A stretch of 38,338 bases of DNA from Lactococcus cremoris subsp. cremoris NBRC 100676 (GTDB lineage: Bacteria > Bacillota > Bacilli > Lactobacillales > Streptococcaceae), in the NCBI RefSeq assembly GCF_001591705.1, contig NZ_BCVK01000018.1:1-38338 (forward strand), read 5' to 3'. Both the position numbers and the translations under genes were made by a program. Positions 28,718 to 35,542 of the stretch are shown here, piece after piece; position 1 is the first letter of the stretch; each line of letters starts with the position of its first letter. Below the pieces are notes generated by a model that was given only the letters and a program-made list of their open reading frames with translations, did no database searches and had not been told where the DNA came from.

Positions 28718-28980
28718 TTTTTGACTCCTTCACTTTGTTCAGTCAAAATTTCAACTTTGTAAGTTTCCATATTTGGATTCGCCAACAATTCATTGGCAAT
28801 TTCAGTCGCTTTTTCTTTAGCAAGCTCAGCTTCCGCATCAAAATCAAAATCGAAAAACTTACCAACATTCAAGTCTGAAACTTCTTGATAACCCATTTTA
28901 TGGGTGGCTGCTTTAATTGCTTGAGCTTGAGGATCGAGAATTGAGGCTTTGTAAGCCACGTAAACACGTACTTTTGTCAT
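28714..28980 (-). CDS. purS: Phosphoribosylformylglycinamidine synthase, PurS subunit
   Basis: PurS is the small structural subunit that bridges PurL and PurQ. The 88-residue product has the typical start [30 protein letters not shown] and a C-terminal half [37 protein letters not shown]. The ATGA overlap with purQ fits obligate co-synthesis. Confidence 0.95.
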   Translation of the reverse strand: MTKVRVYVAYKASILDPQAQAIKAATHKMGYQEVSDLNVGKFFDFDFDAEAELAKEKATEIANELLANPNMETYKVEILTEQSEGVKK

Positions 28981-28996
28981 TTTTAAATTCTTTCTA

Positions 28997-29009
28997 TATA
29001 AGATGTGAG
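28997..29009. repeat. 13-bp repeat upstream of purS
   Basis: TATAAGATGTGAG, identical to the element at 27832-27844 before purL. Confidence 0.6.
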
Positions 29010-29034
29010 ACCTGCCCTAAAGACTAGAACATTC

Positions 29035-29745
29035 TTATTTTGTCTTTTCCAATAGATTTAAAACTTCAGTATAAGTTTCAATCAAATCTCCAATATTACG
29101 CCTGAAAACGTCTTTATCCATGTGTTGCCCCTTCGCGTCCCAAAGACGTGAAGTATCTGGTGAGATTTCGTCAGCAAGAATAATACTTCCATCAGCAAGA
29201 CGACCAAATTCAAGTTTGAAATCAACCAAAGTTAAGCCAATTTCAGTCCATATTTTTTTCAAAATCTTATTAATTTTACGTGTTTGTTTTTTTAGAAACT
29301 CAATTTCAGAATCACTTGCAATGTTCAGGAATTTGACATGTTCATCATTGATAAATGGGTCATCTAAAGCATCATCTTTATAATAAAATTCAACAATAGG
29401 TTCTTCCAAAACAATTCCTTCTTCAAGACCAAATCGTTTGGCAAAAGACCCAGCAACGACATTTCGCAAAACAACTTCCAAAGGAATTATTGATACTTTT
29501 TTATTCAATTGTTCGGTTTTTGATAACTTTTTAATAAAATGCGTTTCTAATCCTTCAGCATTTAATTTTTCAAAAATCAATGAAGTAATTTGATTATTTA
29601 GAGCACCTTTCCCAGTAATTTGTTCTTTACGAGCACCATTTAAAGCTGTCGCTTGATCACAATATTCAACCCAAAGCACATTAGAATCGTCTGTAAAATA
29701 CAGTTTTTTGGCTTTTCCTTCATAAAGCAGCGTTTCTTTTTCCAT
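29035..29745 (-). CDS. purC: SAICAR synthase
   Basis: PurC joins aspartate to CAIR with ATP, step 7. The 236-residue protein begins [20 protein letters not shown] and has [29 protein letters not shown] and [17 protein letters not shown], all family signatures. The ATG at 29745 has GGAGG five bases upstream; an ATG four codons earlier contains that site and is unlikely. First gene of purC-purS-purQ-purL-purF, behind a double PurBox. Confidence 0.97.
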   Translation of the reverse strand: MEKETLLYEGKAKKLYFTDDSNVLWVEYCDQATALNGARKEQITGKGALNNQITSLIFEKLNAEGLETHFIKKLSKTEQLNKKVSIIPLEVVLRNVVAGSFAKRFGLEEGIVLEEPIVEFYYKDDALDDPFINDEHVKFLNIASDSEIEFLKKQTRKINKILKKIWTEIGLTLVDFKLEFGRLADGSIILADEISPDTSRLWDAKGQHMDKDVFRRNIGDLIETYTEVLNLLEKTK

Positions 29746-29784
29746 AATATCCTCCATCCATTTAAGGAATTCTTTATGCTTCTT

Positions 29785-29877
29785 ATTCTACTCTAATGAG
29801 ACAAATAAAAAAAGCTCTAGCGGATAAAACTAGAACTTTTTCATTTTATTGTTCGGTTTTGCTGAATGTTCGGAAAT
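29785..29877 (-). promoter_or_regulatory. PurR-activated promoter of purCSQLF with two PurBoxes
   Basis: Perfect PurBoxes AAAACCGAACAAT (29848-29860) and ATTTCCGAACATT (29865-29877), with centres 17 bp apart, lie upstream of -10 TAGAAT (29785-29790). The proximal G is at -76 from the predicted start near 29778. Confidence 0.88.
29807..29841 (-). terminator. Terminator-like hairpin between PurBoxes and -10 of purC
   Basis: AAAAAGTTCTAG / CTAGAGCTTTTTTT arms on the minus strand. It can end the upstream cupin operon, but the two PurBoxes lie before it. It occupies -29 to -63 of the purC promoter. Confidence 0.75.
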
Positions 29878-29883
29878 AACTTT

Positions 29884-30291
29884 TTATTTACTGAGATTTT
29901 CATATTGTTCATCAGAAACTTCTTCCAACCAAACAGCTTCCCCCGCTGTAATGGCGACATGACTAAACCAACTATCCTTAGTCGCTCCATGCCAATGTTT
30001 AACTCCTGCATGAGTGACAATCGTATCTCCCGCATGTAAAAGTTGAGCTGCCTTACCCTCTTCTTGGTACCAACCCTCACCGGCTGTAACCAATAAAACT
30101 TGATAGCCATCTTTATGAATATGCCAATGATTACGGCATCCAGGCTCAAAAGTCACATTTCCCACACCACAGGGCAAGTCCTTATCCGCAATCATTCCTT
30201 CTAAATAAGACTGTCCCGTAAAATAGGCTCCATAAGGATTTTTTTCACCTTGCGGGAAAATAAGTTCTTCTTCTAGTTCTTTTTTGTTCAT
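29884..30291 (-). CDS. Small cupin-domain protein
   Basis: The 135-residue single-domain cupin has motif 1 GCRNHWHIHKDGYQVLLVTAGEGWYQEEG (metal-binding His residues) and motif 2 GDTIVTHAGVKHWHGA. It resembles the cupins that accompany carboxymuconolactone decarboxylase-like proteins. It is the last gene of the SDR-DUF2255-CMD-ABM-cupin operon, 15 bp after its neighbour. The reaction is unknown; a metal-dependent role in handling small electrophilic or oxidised compounds is an inference from context. Confidence 0.85.
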   Translation of the reverse strand: MNKKELEEELIFPQGEKNPYGAYFTGQSYLEGMIADKDLPCGVGNVTFEPGCRNHWHIHKDGYQVLLVTAGEGWYQEEGKAAQLLHAGDTIVTHAGVKHWHGATKDSWFSHVAITAGEAVWLEEVSDEQYENLSK

Positions 30292-30306
30292 TCCATTCTC
30301 TCTTTC

Positions 30307-30600
30307 TTAATCAATCTCTTGATATCGAGTCACTTTCAATCGAAGCTGATATTTTTTTCTTAACTCAGCAATTTGAGCCATCATCTCACTTTTATGATGA
30401 AGATCAATAGCTTCTTGGTTTTCCCACTCATCAATCAATAAAATCGCTTGTTCATTATCAAAGGGAGCAAAATACTCATAACGCAAATTTCCACTTTGCT
30501 GACGAATTTTATCAACAAGACCTGAGCTTATCATTTCATCAGCAAAAAGATGGGCCTTATTCCCGTCACCTTGATACAAAATGTTGACCGTTATTGTCAT
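30307..30600 (-). CDS. Antibiotic biosynthesis monooxygenase (ABM)-fold protein, possible quinol monooxygenase
   Basis: The 97-residue product has the dimeric alpha-beta barrel pattern of ABM/YgiN-like proteins: a first strand ITVNILYQGDG, NLRYEYFAPFDNEQAILLIDEWENQEAIDLHHKSEMM (the typical W-x-x-x-x-A-x-x-x-H stretch) and a final VTRYQEI strand. Members oxidise quinols or degrade haem, usually without cofactor. It lies 12 bp after the CMD-like gene. The substrate is unknown. Confidence 0.8.
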   Translation of the reverse strand: MTITVNILYQGDGNKAHLFADEMISSGLVDKIRQQSGNLRYEYFAPFDNEQAILLIDEWENQEAIDLHHKSEMMAQIAELRKKYQLRLKVTRYQEID

Positions 30601-30612
30601 AGCTTCCCTTTC

Positions 30613-30927
30613 TTATTTCCAAATCGTTTTAGTAATATTAAAAGCTGACCAAGCCTTTGGCCATCCCACATAAAAGCTCAGATGGGTAATTATTTCTGAA
30701 ATTTCTTCTTGACTAATTCCATTTTCTTTTCCCTTAGACATATGAAAATTTAATTGTTCAAAATTTCCACCAGTAATCAAAGCCGTAATCGTAATGACAC
30801 TACGTTCATGTGCTGAAAGTTCTTTTTCACTACTCCAGACTTCTCCAAAAAGAATATCGTCATTTAATTCAGCAAATTTTGGGGCAAATTCTCCAAGTTG
30901 TTCATGTCCTGCGGTTTGTTTTTCCAT
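30613..30927 (-). CDS. Carboxymuconolactone decarboxylase (CMD)-family protein
   Basis: The 104-residue protein fits the CMD/AhpD-like fold: FGEVWSSEKELSAHERSVITITALI, then LNFHMSKGKENGISQEEISEIITHLSFYVGWPKAWSAFN, which is the CMD histidine and the YxGWPxA end. It has no cysteine pair, so it is not an AhpD-type peroxidase. The start chosen is the ATG at 30927, whose GGAGG lies in the four preceding codons (a GTG-initiated extension). It sits mid-operon between DUF2255-like and ABM genes. Confidence 0.82.
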   Translation of the reverse strand: MEKQTAGHEQLGEFAPKFAELNDDILFGEVWSSEKELSAHERSVITITALITGGNFEQLNFHMSKGKENGISQEEISEIITHLSFYVGWPKAWSAFNITKTIWK

Positions 30928-30961
30928 TCTAGCCTCCACATCTCTTCAATATCTAATTTTT

Positions 30962-31330
30962 TTATCTCGTACTTCTTCCAAGCTCTTCCAAAAATTTCAG
31001 ACGCATCACTGTCGGTCTAAAATTTTTCTCCCAAGCAGGATCCCAGCTATAGCCTGAACGTTGTCGATAAGAATCAATAAATTTATCAATACTTACTTTA
31101 TCTGTCACTGGCTCAAATTCTACTTGATAAGCTTTCCCATCAATGTGAACTTGCCCCTTTTTTGAAATCATAGCCGAATTCCACCAACTTGATGCCGTTC
31201 CGCGACCTGCTGCTACCGCTAAATCATCATCAATATAAGCAAACCAAATCCAAGCAGGACGATGTTCTTGTGGATCCGGGCTAATATAAATATCTTGTAT
31301 CTTAGAAAACTTTTTTACATCAATTTCCAT
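30962..31330 (-). CDS. DUF2255-like protein
   Basis: The 122-residue product, MEIDVKKFSKIQDIYISPD..., has WIWFAYIDDDLAVAAGRGTASSWWNSAMISKKGQVHIDGKAYQVEFEPV, which resembles the DUF2255 pattern of a split-barrel-like domain. The C-terminal IDSYRQRSGYSWDPAW is also typical. The ATG at 31330 follows GGAG at five bases; the longer frame has no such site. It sits 16 bp after the SDR gene. Function unknown. Confidence 0.7.
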   Translation of the reverse strand: MEIDVKKFSKIQDIYISPDPQEHRPAWIWFAYIDDDLAVAAGRGTASSWWNSAMISKKGQVHIDGKAYQVEFEPVTDKVSIDKFIDSYRQRSGYSWDPAWEKNFRPTVMRLKFLEELGRSTR

Positions 31331-31346
31331 TTTTTCTCCTTTTATC

Positions 31347-32099
31347 TTACCAAGGTTGGCTTGTAGGTCCAACAGTAAACTCGCTGACGTTAACATCTGC
31401 AGGTTGTTCAAGTGCAAAGGCAACTATTCGAGCAATGGCCTCTGGACTAATACCATACTGTTCATAAAGCGCGGCCATTCCTTTGGCTGCCTCTGTGTCC
31501 GTAATTGTATTCAGTAACTCAGTATTTATAGCAGCCGGATAAATAGTAGCCGTTCGAATGTTTGTCCCTTCTTGAGCAGATTCCATTCTAAGCACTTCCA
31601 TTAATTCACGAACTGCCCATTTTGTTGCCCCATAAACGCCACCATTAGGGTAGGCTTTTAGTCCGGCAACCGAACTCGTTGTAATCACATGCCCAGATTT
31701 TTGAGCAGTGAATTCAGGTAAGACAGCAGCAAGACCATTAAGGACCCCTTTAAGGTTAATATCGACCATACTCTCCCATTCTTCAACATGGAGCGCTGAC
31801 AAAGGGGAACTTGGCATAATTCCTGCATTCAAGAAAATCGCATCAACTTTACCAAATTTTTCTTTGGCATATTGCACCAATTTTTTACTGTCTTCTGGAT
31901 TAGTCACATCTGTCACTTGATAAATCGCTTGACCACCAGCCTTATTAATTTTATCAGCCAACTCTTTCAAACGACTTTCTCGTCTTGCTGCTAAAACAAT
32001 TTTAGCGCCTTTTTTAGCAAGCAATTCGGCAGTTGACTGACCAATACCACTTGATGCCCCCGTGATTAATACTACCTTGTTTTCAATATTGTTTGACAT
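31347..32099 (-). CDS. Classical short-chain dehydrogenase/reductase
   Basis: The 250-residue SDR has the cofactor motif VLITGASSGIGQSTAELL, AARRES which suggests NADP preference, NAG (LNAGIMPSS), the catalytic Ser in TTSSVAGLKAYPNGGVYGATKWA with YxxxK, and a normal C-terminus. It begins at the ATG at 32099 with GGAG five bases upstream. First gene of a five-gene operon, behind a MerR-type promoter. The substrate is unknown; the operon suggests aldehyde, ketone or quinone reduction. Confidence 0.9.
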   Translation of the reverse strand: MSNNIENKVVLITGASSGIGQSTAELLAKKGAKIVLAARRESRLKELADKINKAGGQAIYQVTDVTNPEDSKKLVQYAKEKFGKVDAIFLNAGIMPSSPLSALHVEEWESMVDINLKGVLNGLAAVLPEFTAQKSGHVITTSSVAGLKAYPNGGVYGATKWAVRELMEVLRMESAQEGTNIRTATIYPAAINTELLNTITDTEAAKGMAALYEQYGISPEAIARIVAFALEQPADVNVSEFTVGPTSQPW

Positions 32100-32131
32100 T
32101 TTTTCTCCATTCATTTTTAACTTCTATTTTC

Positions 32132-32162
32132 ATTATATTCCTTGAAGTCCACTTCAAGTCAA
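32132..32162 (-). promoter_or_regulatory. MerR-type promoter with a 19-bp spacer and palindrome
   Basis: Minus-strand TTGACT (32157-32162) and TATAAT (32132-32137) are 19 bp apart. A perfect 8-bp-arm palindrome CTTGAAGT-NN-ACTTCAAG (32141-32158) fills the spacer. Overlong spacers with a dyad between -35 and -10 are the hallmark of MerR-family activation. No MerR gene is in this window. Confidence 0.85.
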
Positions 32163-32282
32163 CTTAAAAGTCTCACATCGTTTCATCTTTTCGATGATTT
32201 TATTATAAAATAATTTTTTACTGACGTGAAATGCTTTTTATATCAATAATTATGCTTTTTAAGCATACTATATTAAATTATA

Positions 32283-32311
32283 AAAAAGCTTCGTATAATT
32301 ACGAAACTTTC
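32283..32311 (-). terminator. Terminator after the DHA2 efflux gene
   Basis: AAAGTTTCGT-AATTAT-ACGAAGCTTTTTT on the minus strand, directly after the stop of the MFS gene. Confidence 0.75.
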
Positions 32312-32319
32312 ATCAAAAT

Positions 32320-33693
32320 TTATTTTATTTTTTTATTCAAAATCAAAGTATAGAAAACAAAGTTAAGTAAAGCAAGACAAAGGAAAAACATAAATACATG
32401 TTGAGTTCCGGTTGTTAAATTACTTGATTTTGTTGCAATCAGACTGGCCGTCGCCGTCCCTGCTGATGCCGCAAATTGAGAAGTCGTAGTAAACCAAGCA
32501 TTTCCAGAAGCGGCTTTATCATGCGGGAGTTGAGCTAGACTATTGGTCATTGTCGTTGCAAAGCTTGACGAACGTCCGATTGTGAATACAACATAAAGTC
32601 CCATCACACCCAGTAAAGTTAGATTTTTAGTAAAAATCGTTAACAATACAAGTGCAATGAAGAAAACAGTGTTCCCGCTATATAAGATACCCTTGGCCCC
32701 TTTTCGGTCATAAAGTGCACCGATTGGTCCTTGCGCCGCTGAACCAATTAATGAACCAGGTAATAAAGCAAAACCTGCCAAGGTACTTGTGGCACCAAGA
32801 GAAACCTGTAAGAAATTAGGGATGATAAAGTTAATACCCAAATTTACAAATTGTAAAATACAATAAACAAGGACTGACAAAGTAAAGGTTGGACTCTTAA
32901 AGACATTGATATCTATAAAATTCAAAGAACTTGTTTTTGAACGCCAAATAAAGGCAATTAATCCAATAATAAATAGGATTAACCAAATCCATGAAAAATG
33001 AGCACTTGATAATGAATCTAAAGCTAAAAGGGCACTGTTCATCACAAGTGATAAGAAAATAAAAGCGATAAAATCAAATTTACCTGGACGAGTTTTTTCA
33101 CTCTTTTCAATAGCCCAAGCTCCCAAAGGAAATAAGCAGATTGGGATAATTAAAATAATTGCAAAAATCATTCGCCAGCCAAGAGTTCCCGTTAAAAGCC
33201 CCCCATAAGTTGGGCCAAGTGCGGGTGCAATACTCAAAATCATACCAGCAAATCCCATCCAAAGACCAACCCGTTCACGAGGAATTTTAGTCAAGACAAG
33301 ATTAAACATTAAAGGAATTGCAATCCCAGTCCCAATCCCTTGAATCAAACGTCCAGCCATCAAAATAGTAAAATTTGATGAAATTAAACTCAATAAATCA
33401 CCGATAGTAAAGAAGATTAATCCTGCAAAAAACAAGGTTCGGTTTTGAAAACGTTGGCTGATGTATGAACTTGTAGGCATAACAATAGCAACAACAAGCA
33501 AATAAGCTGTCGTCACCCATTGAACCGTACTTAGTGGAAGTCCAAAAGTTTTCTCAAGCGTGGGGAAAGTCACATTCAGACTTGTTTCCGCCAATATCCC
33601 CATAAAGGCCACAAGAGCCACAGCGACAATCGAAAAGCGCGTTTTCGCGCTAATTTTATGATTCGCTTTATTTTTTTCTAATTCTCTATTCAT
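32320..33693 (-). CDS. DHA2-family MFS multidrug efflux transporter
   Basis: The 457-residue protein has about 14 membrane segments. It starts with a basic cytoplasmic tail, then AFMGILAETSLNVTFPTLEKTF (motif D1-like), QWVTTAYLLVVAIVMPTSSYISQRF (motif A region), GRLIQGIGTGIAIPL (motif B) and LSIAPALGPTYGGLL (motif C, antiporter hallmark). It exports drugs or other amphiphiles by proton exchange. Its ATG overlaps the marR stop (ATGA), so the two are co-translated and MarR probably represses both. It is intact, in contrast to the DHA2 pseudogene at 8.4 kb. Confidence 0.92.
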   Translation of the reverse strand: MNRELEKNKANHKISAKTRFSIVAVALVAFMGILAETSLNVTFPTLEKTFGLPLSTVQWVTTAYLLVVAIVMPTSSYISQRFQNRTLFFAGLIFFTIGDLLSLISSNFTILMAGRLIQGIGTGIAIPLMFNLVLTKIPRERVGLWMGFAGMILSIAPALGPTYGGLLTGTLGWRMIFAIILIIPICLFPLGAWAIEKSEKTRPGKFDFIAFIFLSLVMNSALLALDSLSSAHFSWIWLILFIIGLIAFIWRSKTSSLNFIDINVFKSPTFTLSVLVYCILQFVNLGINFIIPNFLQVSLGATSTLAGFALLPGSLIGSAAQGPIGALYDRKGAKGILYSGNTVFFIALVLLTIFTKNLTLLGVMGLYVVFTIGRSSSFATTMTNSLAQLPHDKAASGNAWFTTTSQFAASAGTATASLIATKSSNLTTGTQHVFMFFLCLALLNFVFYTLILNKKIK

Positions 33694-34136
33694 TCTCTTC
33701 CTTCCTGCACGCTAAAATTATTAAGAAATTTTTCAACCGCAGCAATCTCTTCTGTTGATAATCCTGTCAAAGCTTTTTTATTATGTGCTTGGATATAAGC
33801 CCTGATTTCAGGTAAATATCTTTTCCCTTCTTCAGTTAATTCAACTGATTTTTGGCGGGCATCGGTCAGGCTTGTTCTTCGATTAATTAAAAGCCGCTTT
33901 TCCATGCGCTGTAAAATTTCCGTCGTTGTTGAACGTCGGATATTAAATTCTAATTCAATCATCGTCTGACTAATTTCTTTTCCTGAACCTTCTTCGCTTT
34001 GATTTCCAAGAAAATCTAAAATTGACATTTGCTGACCTGTCAAATCAAGTTGAGCTGCAAAATTATCAAATTCTCGAGACATTTGGTTGCTGGCTACTTT
34101 TAAAAGTCGGCCAATCGCTTCTTTTTTAGTTCGCAT
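33690..34136 (-). CDS. MarR-family transcriptional regulator
   Basis: The 148-residue protein has a MarR winged helix: MSILDFLGNQSEEGSGKEISQTMIELEFNIRRSTTTEILQRMEKRLLINRRTSLTDARQKSVELTEEGKRYLPEI, with the DxRxK wing. It is first in a two-gene operon with the DHA2 pump. The predicted -10 (34144-34149) leaves only about one base before the ATG at 34136, and no ribosome binding site is visible, so the message may be leaderless. A GTTCGT-CA-ACGAAC palindrome overlaps the -35 and likely serves autorepression. Confidence 0.9.
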   Translation of the reverse strand: MRTKKEAIGRLLKVASNQMSREFDNFAAQLDLTGQQMSILDFLGNQSEEGSGKEISQTMIELEFNIRRSTTTEILQRMEKRLLINRRTSLTDARQKSVELTEEGKRYLPEIRAYIQAHNKKALTGLSTEEIAAVEKFLNNFSVQEGRE

Positions 34137-34143
34137 ACGAATT

Positions 34144-34176
34144 ATTATAACATAGTTTTTTTGTTCGTCAACGAAC
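34144..34176 (-). promoter_or_regulatory. marR promoter and probable MarR operator
   Basis: Minus-strand TTGACG (34166-34171), a 16-bp spacer and TATAAT (34144-34149). The palindrome GTTCGTCAACGAAC (34163-34176) covers the -35. Confidence 0.75.
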
Positions 34177-34195
34177 GTTTTTGTGTGATTTTGAT

Positions 34196-34229
34196 AAAAA
34201 AATTACTGACAAAATGATGTCAGTAATTT
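34196..34229 (-). terminator. Terminator of the ACTGACA type
   Basis: AAATTACTGAC / GTCAGTAATTT hairpin followed by Ts on the minus strand, ending transcription from the upstream repeat-protein gene or its neighbour remnant. Confidence 0.75.
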
Positions 34230-34245
34230 CACATTATTTTATTAT

Positions 34246-34377
34246 TTATTTTACGGGTGTAAAAACAACCGTTTTAGCGTTTCCTGATGTAATAATGGTC
34301 ACTTCCATACCAGTGGTAAAGTTGATAGATGTCGCCTTGTCGTGATATAATATTATCTTTTTAATAATACATTTTAT
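34246..34377 (-). pseudogene. Possible 3' remnant of a protein gene
   Basis: A 43-codon open stretch without a start, bounded upstream by an in-frame TGA, ends ...SINFTTGMEVTIITSGNAKTVVFTPVK then TAA. The composition looks like a real beta-rich protein tail and not random AT-rich DNA. It lies just after the repeat-protein gene and before a terminator. It could be a decayed gene end or chance. Confidence 0.25.
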
Positions 34378-34398
34378 TCAATTCTAAATTTAATATAA

Positions 34399-35271
34399 TC
34401 ATGGAATAACTCTAAAAAAAGCCACCGCTGCCATACTATTCGCCATTTGAGGGCTTGTACCAGAATAATTCACAAAAATTCGTTGTTGCCCAGTTGAATC
34501 GTCTACTTTTTTATTATTAGGGAAAGCAACTTCTGTTGGTACAACAAAAATGTTAAGTGGACTACCAGGGGAAATCTCTCCATTTTTTAAGGCAATATCT
34601 GCAGTTCCATTAAATTGTTGACCTGCGCCAAGTTCAAAGGTTTGATTCTTTGCCCCTTTCCATATTAAAGTAAGATTTCCCATTGCATTAATTTCAAGCA
34701 TATTTCCAGAAGTATCTTTCCAAGTTCCAACAATACTAGAAAAATTACCATTAACAATTTGAGCAATGTTTAACATTTCGTTTTTTGCTCCAATCCCGTA
34801 CCAAGCTACTGCCCCATATTTCCAACCAGTATTCAATAAGCTATTTTGCTCAAAGCTACTTTCCGTGTAATTGTGAGCGCCAGATTGTGCATTGGGATTA
34901 TAAGCGACATATACGGCTTGAGAACCTCCAGAATAGAAGACCGCCTTTCCGTTATTATCCCATTTCCAACCCTTATTTACTAAACTTTGGGCTTCATACT
35001 TGCTTTTTGTGTAATAATGGTCTCCGCCCATAGCATTTGGATTGTACACACGGTAAACTGGGCTTGAACTTGTTGTTGGTGCGATCCAACCGACACCTTC
35101 ATAAGTCCAACCCGCACTTACATTAGCATTCTTTTCTGTCCCACTAGTTGTATAGAAGTGCTCACCAGTATTATGATTATACAAACGATAAACATTTGTA
35201 TCTGCATGAGCACCCCCAACAATCAGTAAGCTAGCCCCTATAAAGGCTGTTCCAAGTAAAAGTTTGTTCAT
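34399..35271 (-). CDS. Secreted protein with DUF5648-type repeats, second paralogue
   Basis: The 290-residue product has a signal peptide (MNKLLLGTAFIGASLLIVGGAHA) and three DUF5648-like repeats: VYRLYNHNTGEHFYTTSGTEKN, VYRVYNPNAMGGDHYYTKSKYEA and VAYNPNAQSGAHNYTESSFEQN. These are nearly identical in wording to those at 20986-21792. From about residue 165 the two proteins differ. This one has IVGTWKDTSGNMLEINAMGNLTLIWKG, a lipocalin-like or DUF6287-like pattern, then VNYSGTSPQMANSMAAVAFF. So a shared adhesion-like module is joined to different C-termini. A cre-like site lies upstream. No enzymatic motif. Confidence 0.75.
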   Translation of the reverse strand: MNKLLLGTAFIGASLLIVGGAHADTNVYRLYNHNTGEHFYTTSGTEKNANVSAGWTYEGVGWIAPTTSSSPVYRVYNPNAMGGDHYYTKSKYEAQSLVNKGWKWDNNGKAVFYSGGSQAVYVAYNPNAQSGAHNYTESSFEQNSLLNTGWKYGAVAWYGIGAKNEMLNIAQIVNGNFSSIVGTWKDTSGNMLEINAMGNLTLIWKGAKNQTFELGAGQQFNGTADIALKNGEISPGSPLNIFVVPTEVAFPNNKKVDDSTGQQRIFVNYSGTSPQMANSMAAVAFFRVIP

Positions 35272-35293
35272 CTTTCTTTCTCCTTTATAAAAA

Positions 35294-35307
35294 TAAAATC
35301 GGTTACA
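35294..35307 (-). promoter_or_regulatory. cre-like site upstream of the second repeat protein
   Basis: Minus-strand TGTAACCGATTTTA matches the CcpA cre consensus TGWNANCGNTNWCA except at one position. It lies 23 bp before the start codon. Confidence 0.6.
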
Positions 35308-35499
35308 AGTCCTATTATATTCATTTTAAAACATTTGTCAATTAAATTTAAACTTCGTAATCAAAAAAATACAAAAAATACATTTAGAGCGTACTCTTTA
35401 AAACATCTTGTCGTTAAAGCCTATTCTAGTCGATTTTTAAACGAATTTCAGACTTCTACTGACAGATTCTTTACGGTCATAAAAATACATTTTTCCCAC

Positions 35500-35532
35500 A
35501 AAAAAAGTTACTGACAATTTTGTCAGTAACTT
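35500..35532 (-). terminator. Terminator after thyA
   Basis: AAGTTACTGACA / TGTCAGTAACTT arms plus seven Ts on the minus strand. Confidence 0.85.
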
Positions 35533-35542
35533 ATAGATTAAT

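Noticed and set aside
29508-29520. A perfect PurBox match (AAAACCGAACAAT, minus strand) inside purC
   Set aside because: It encodes the KTEQLN segment, and no -10-like hexamer lies at the expected distance (29445-29450 reads GGTCTT), so it is probably chance.
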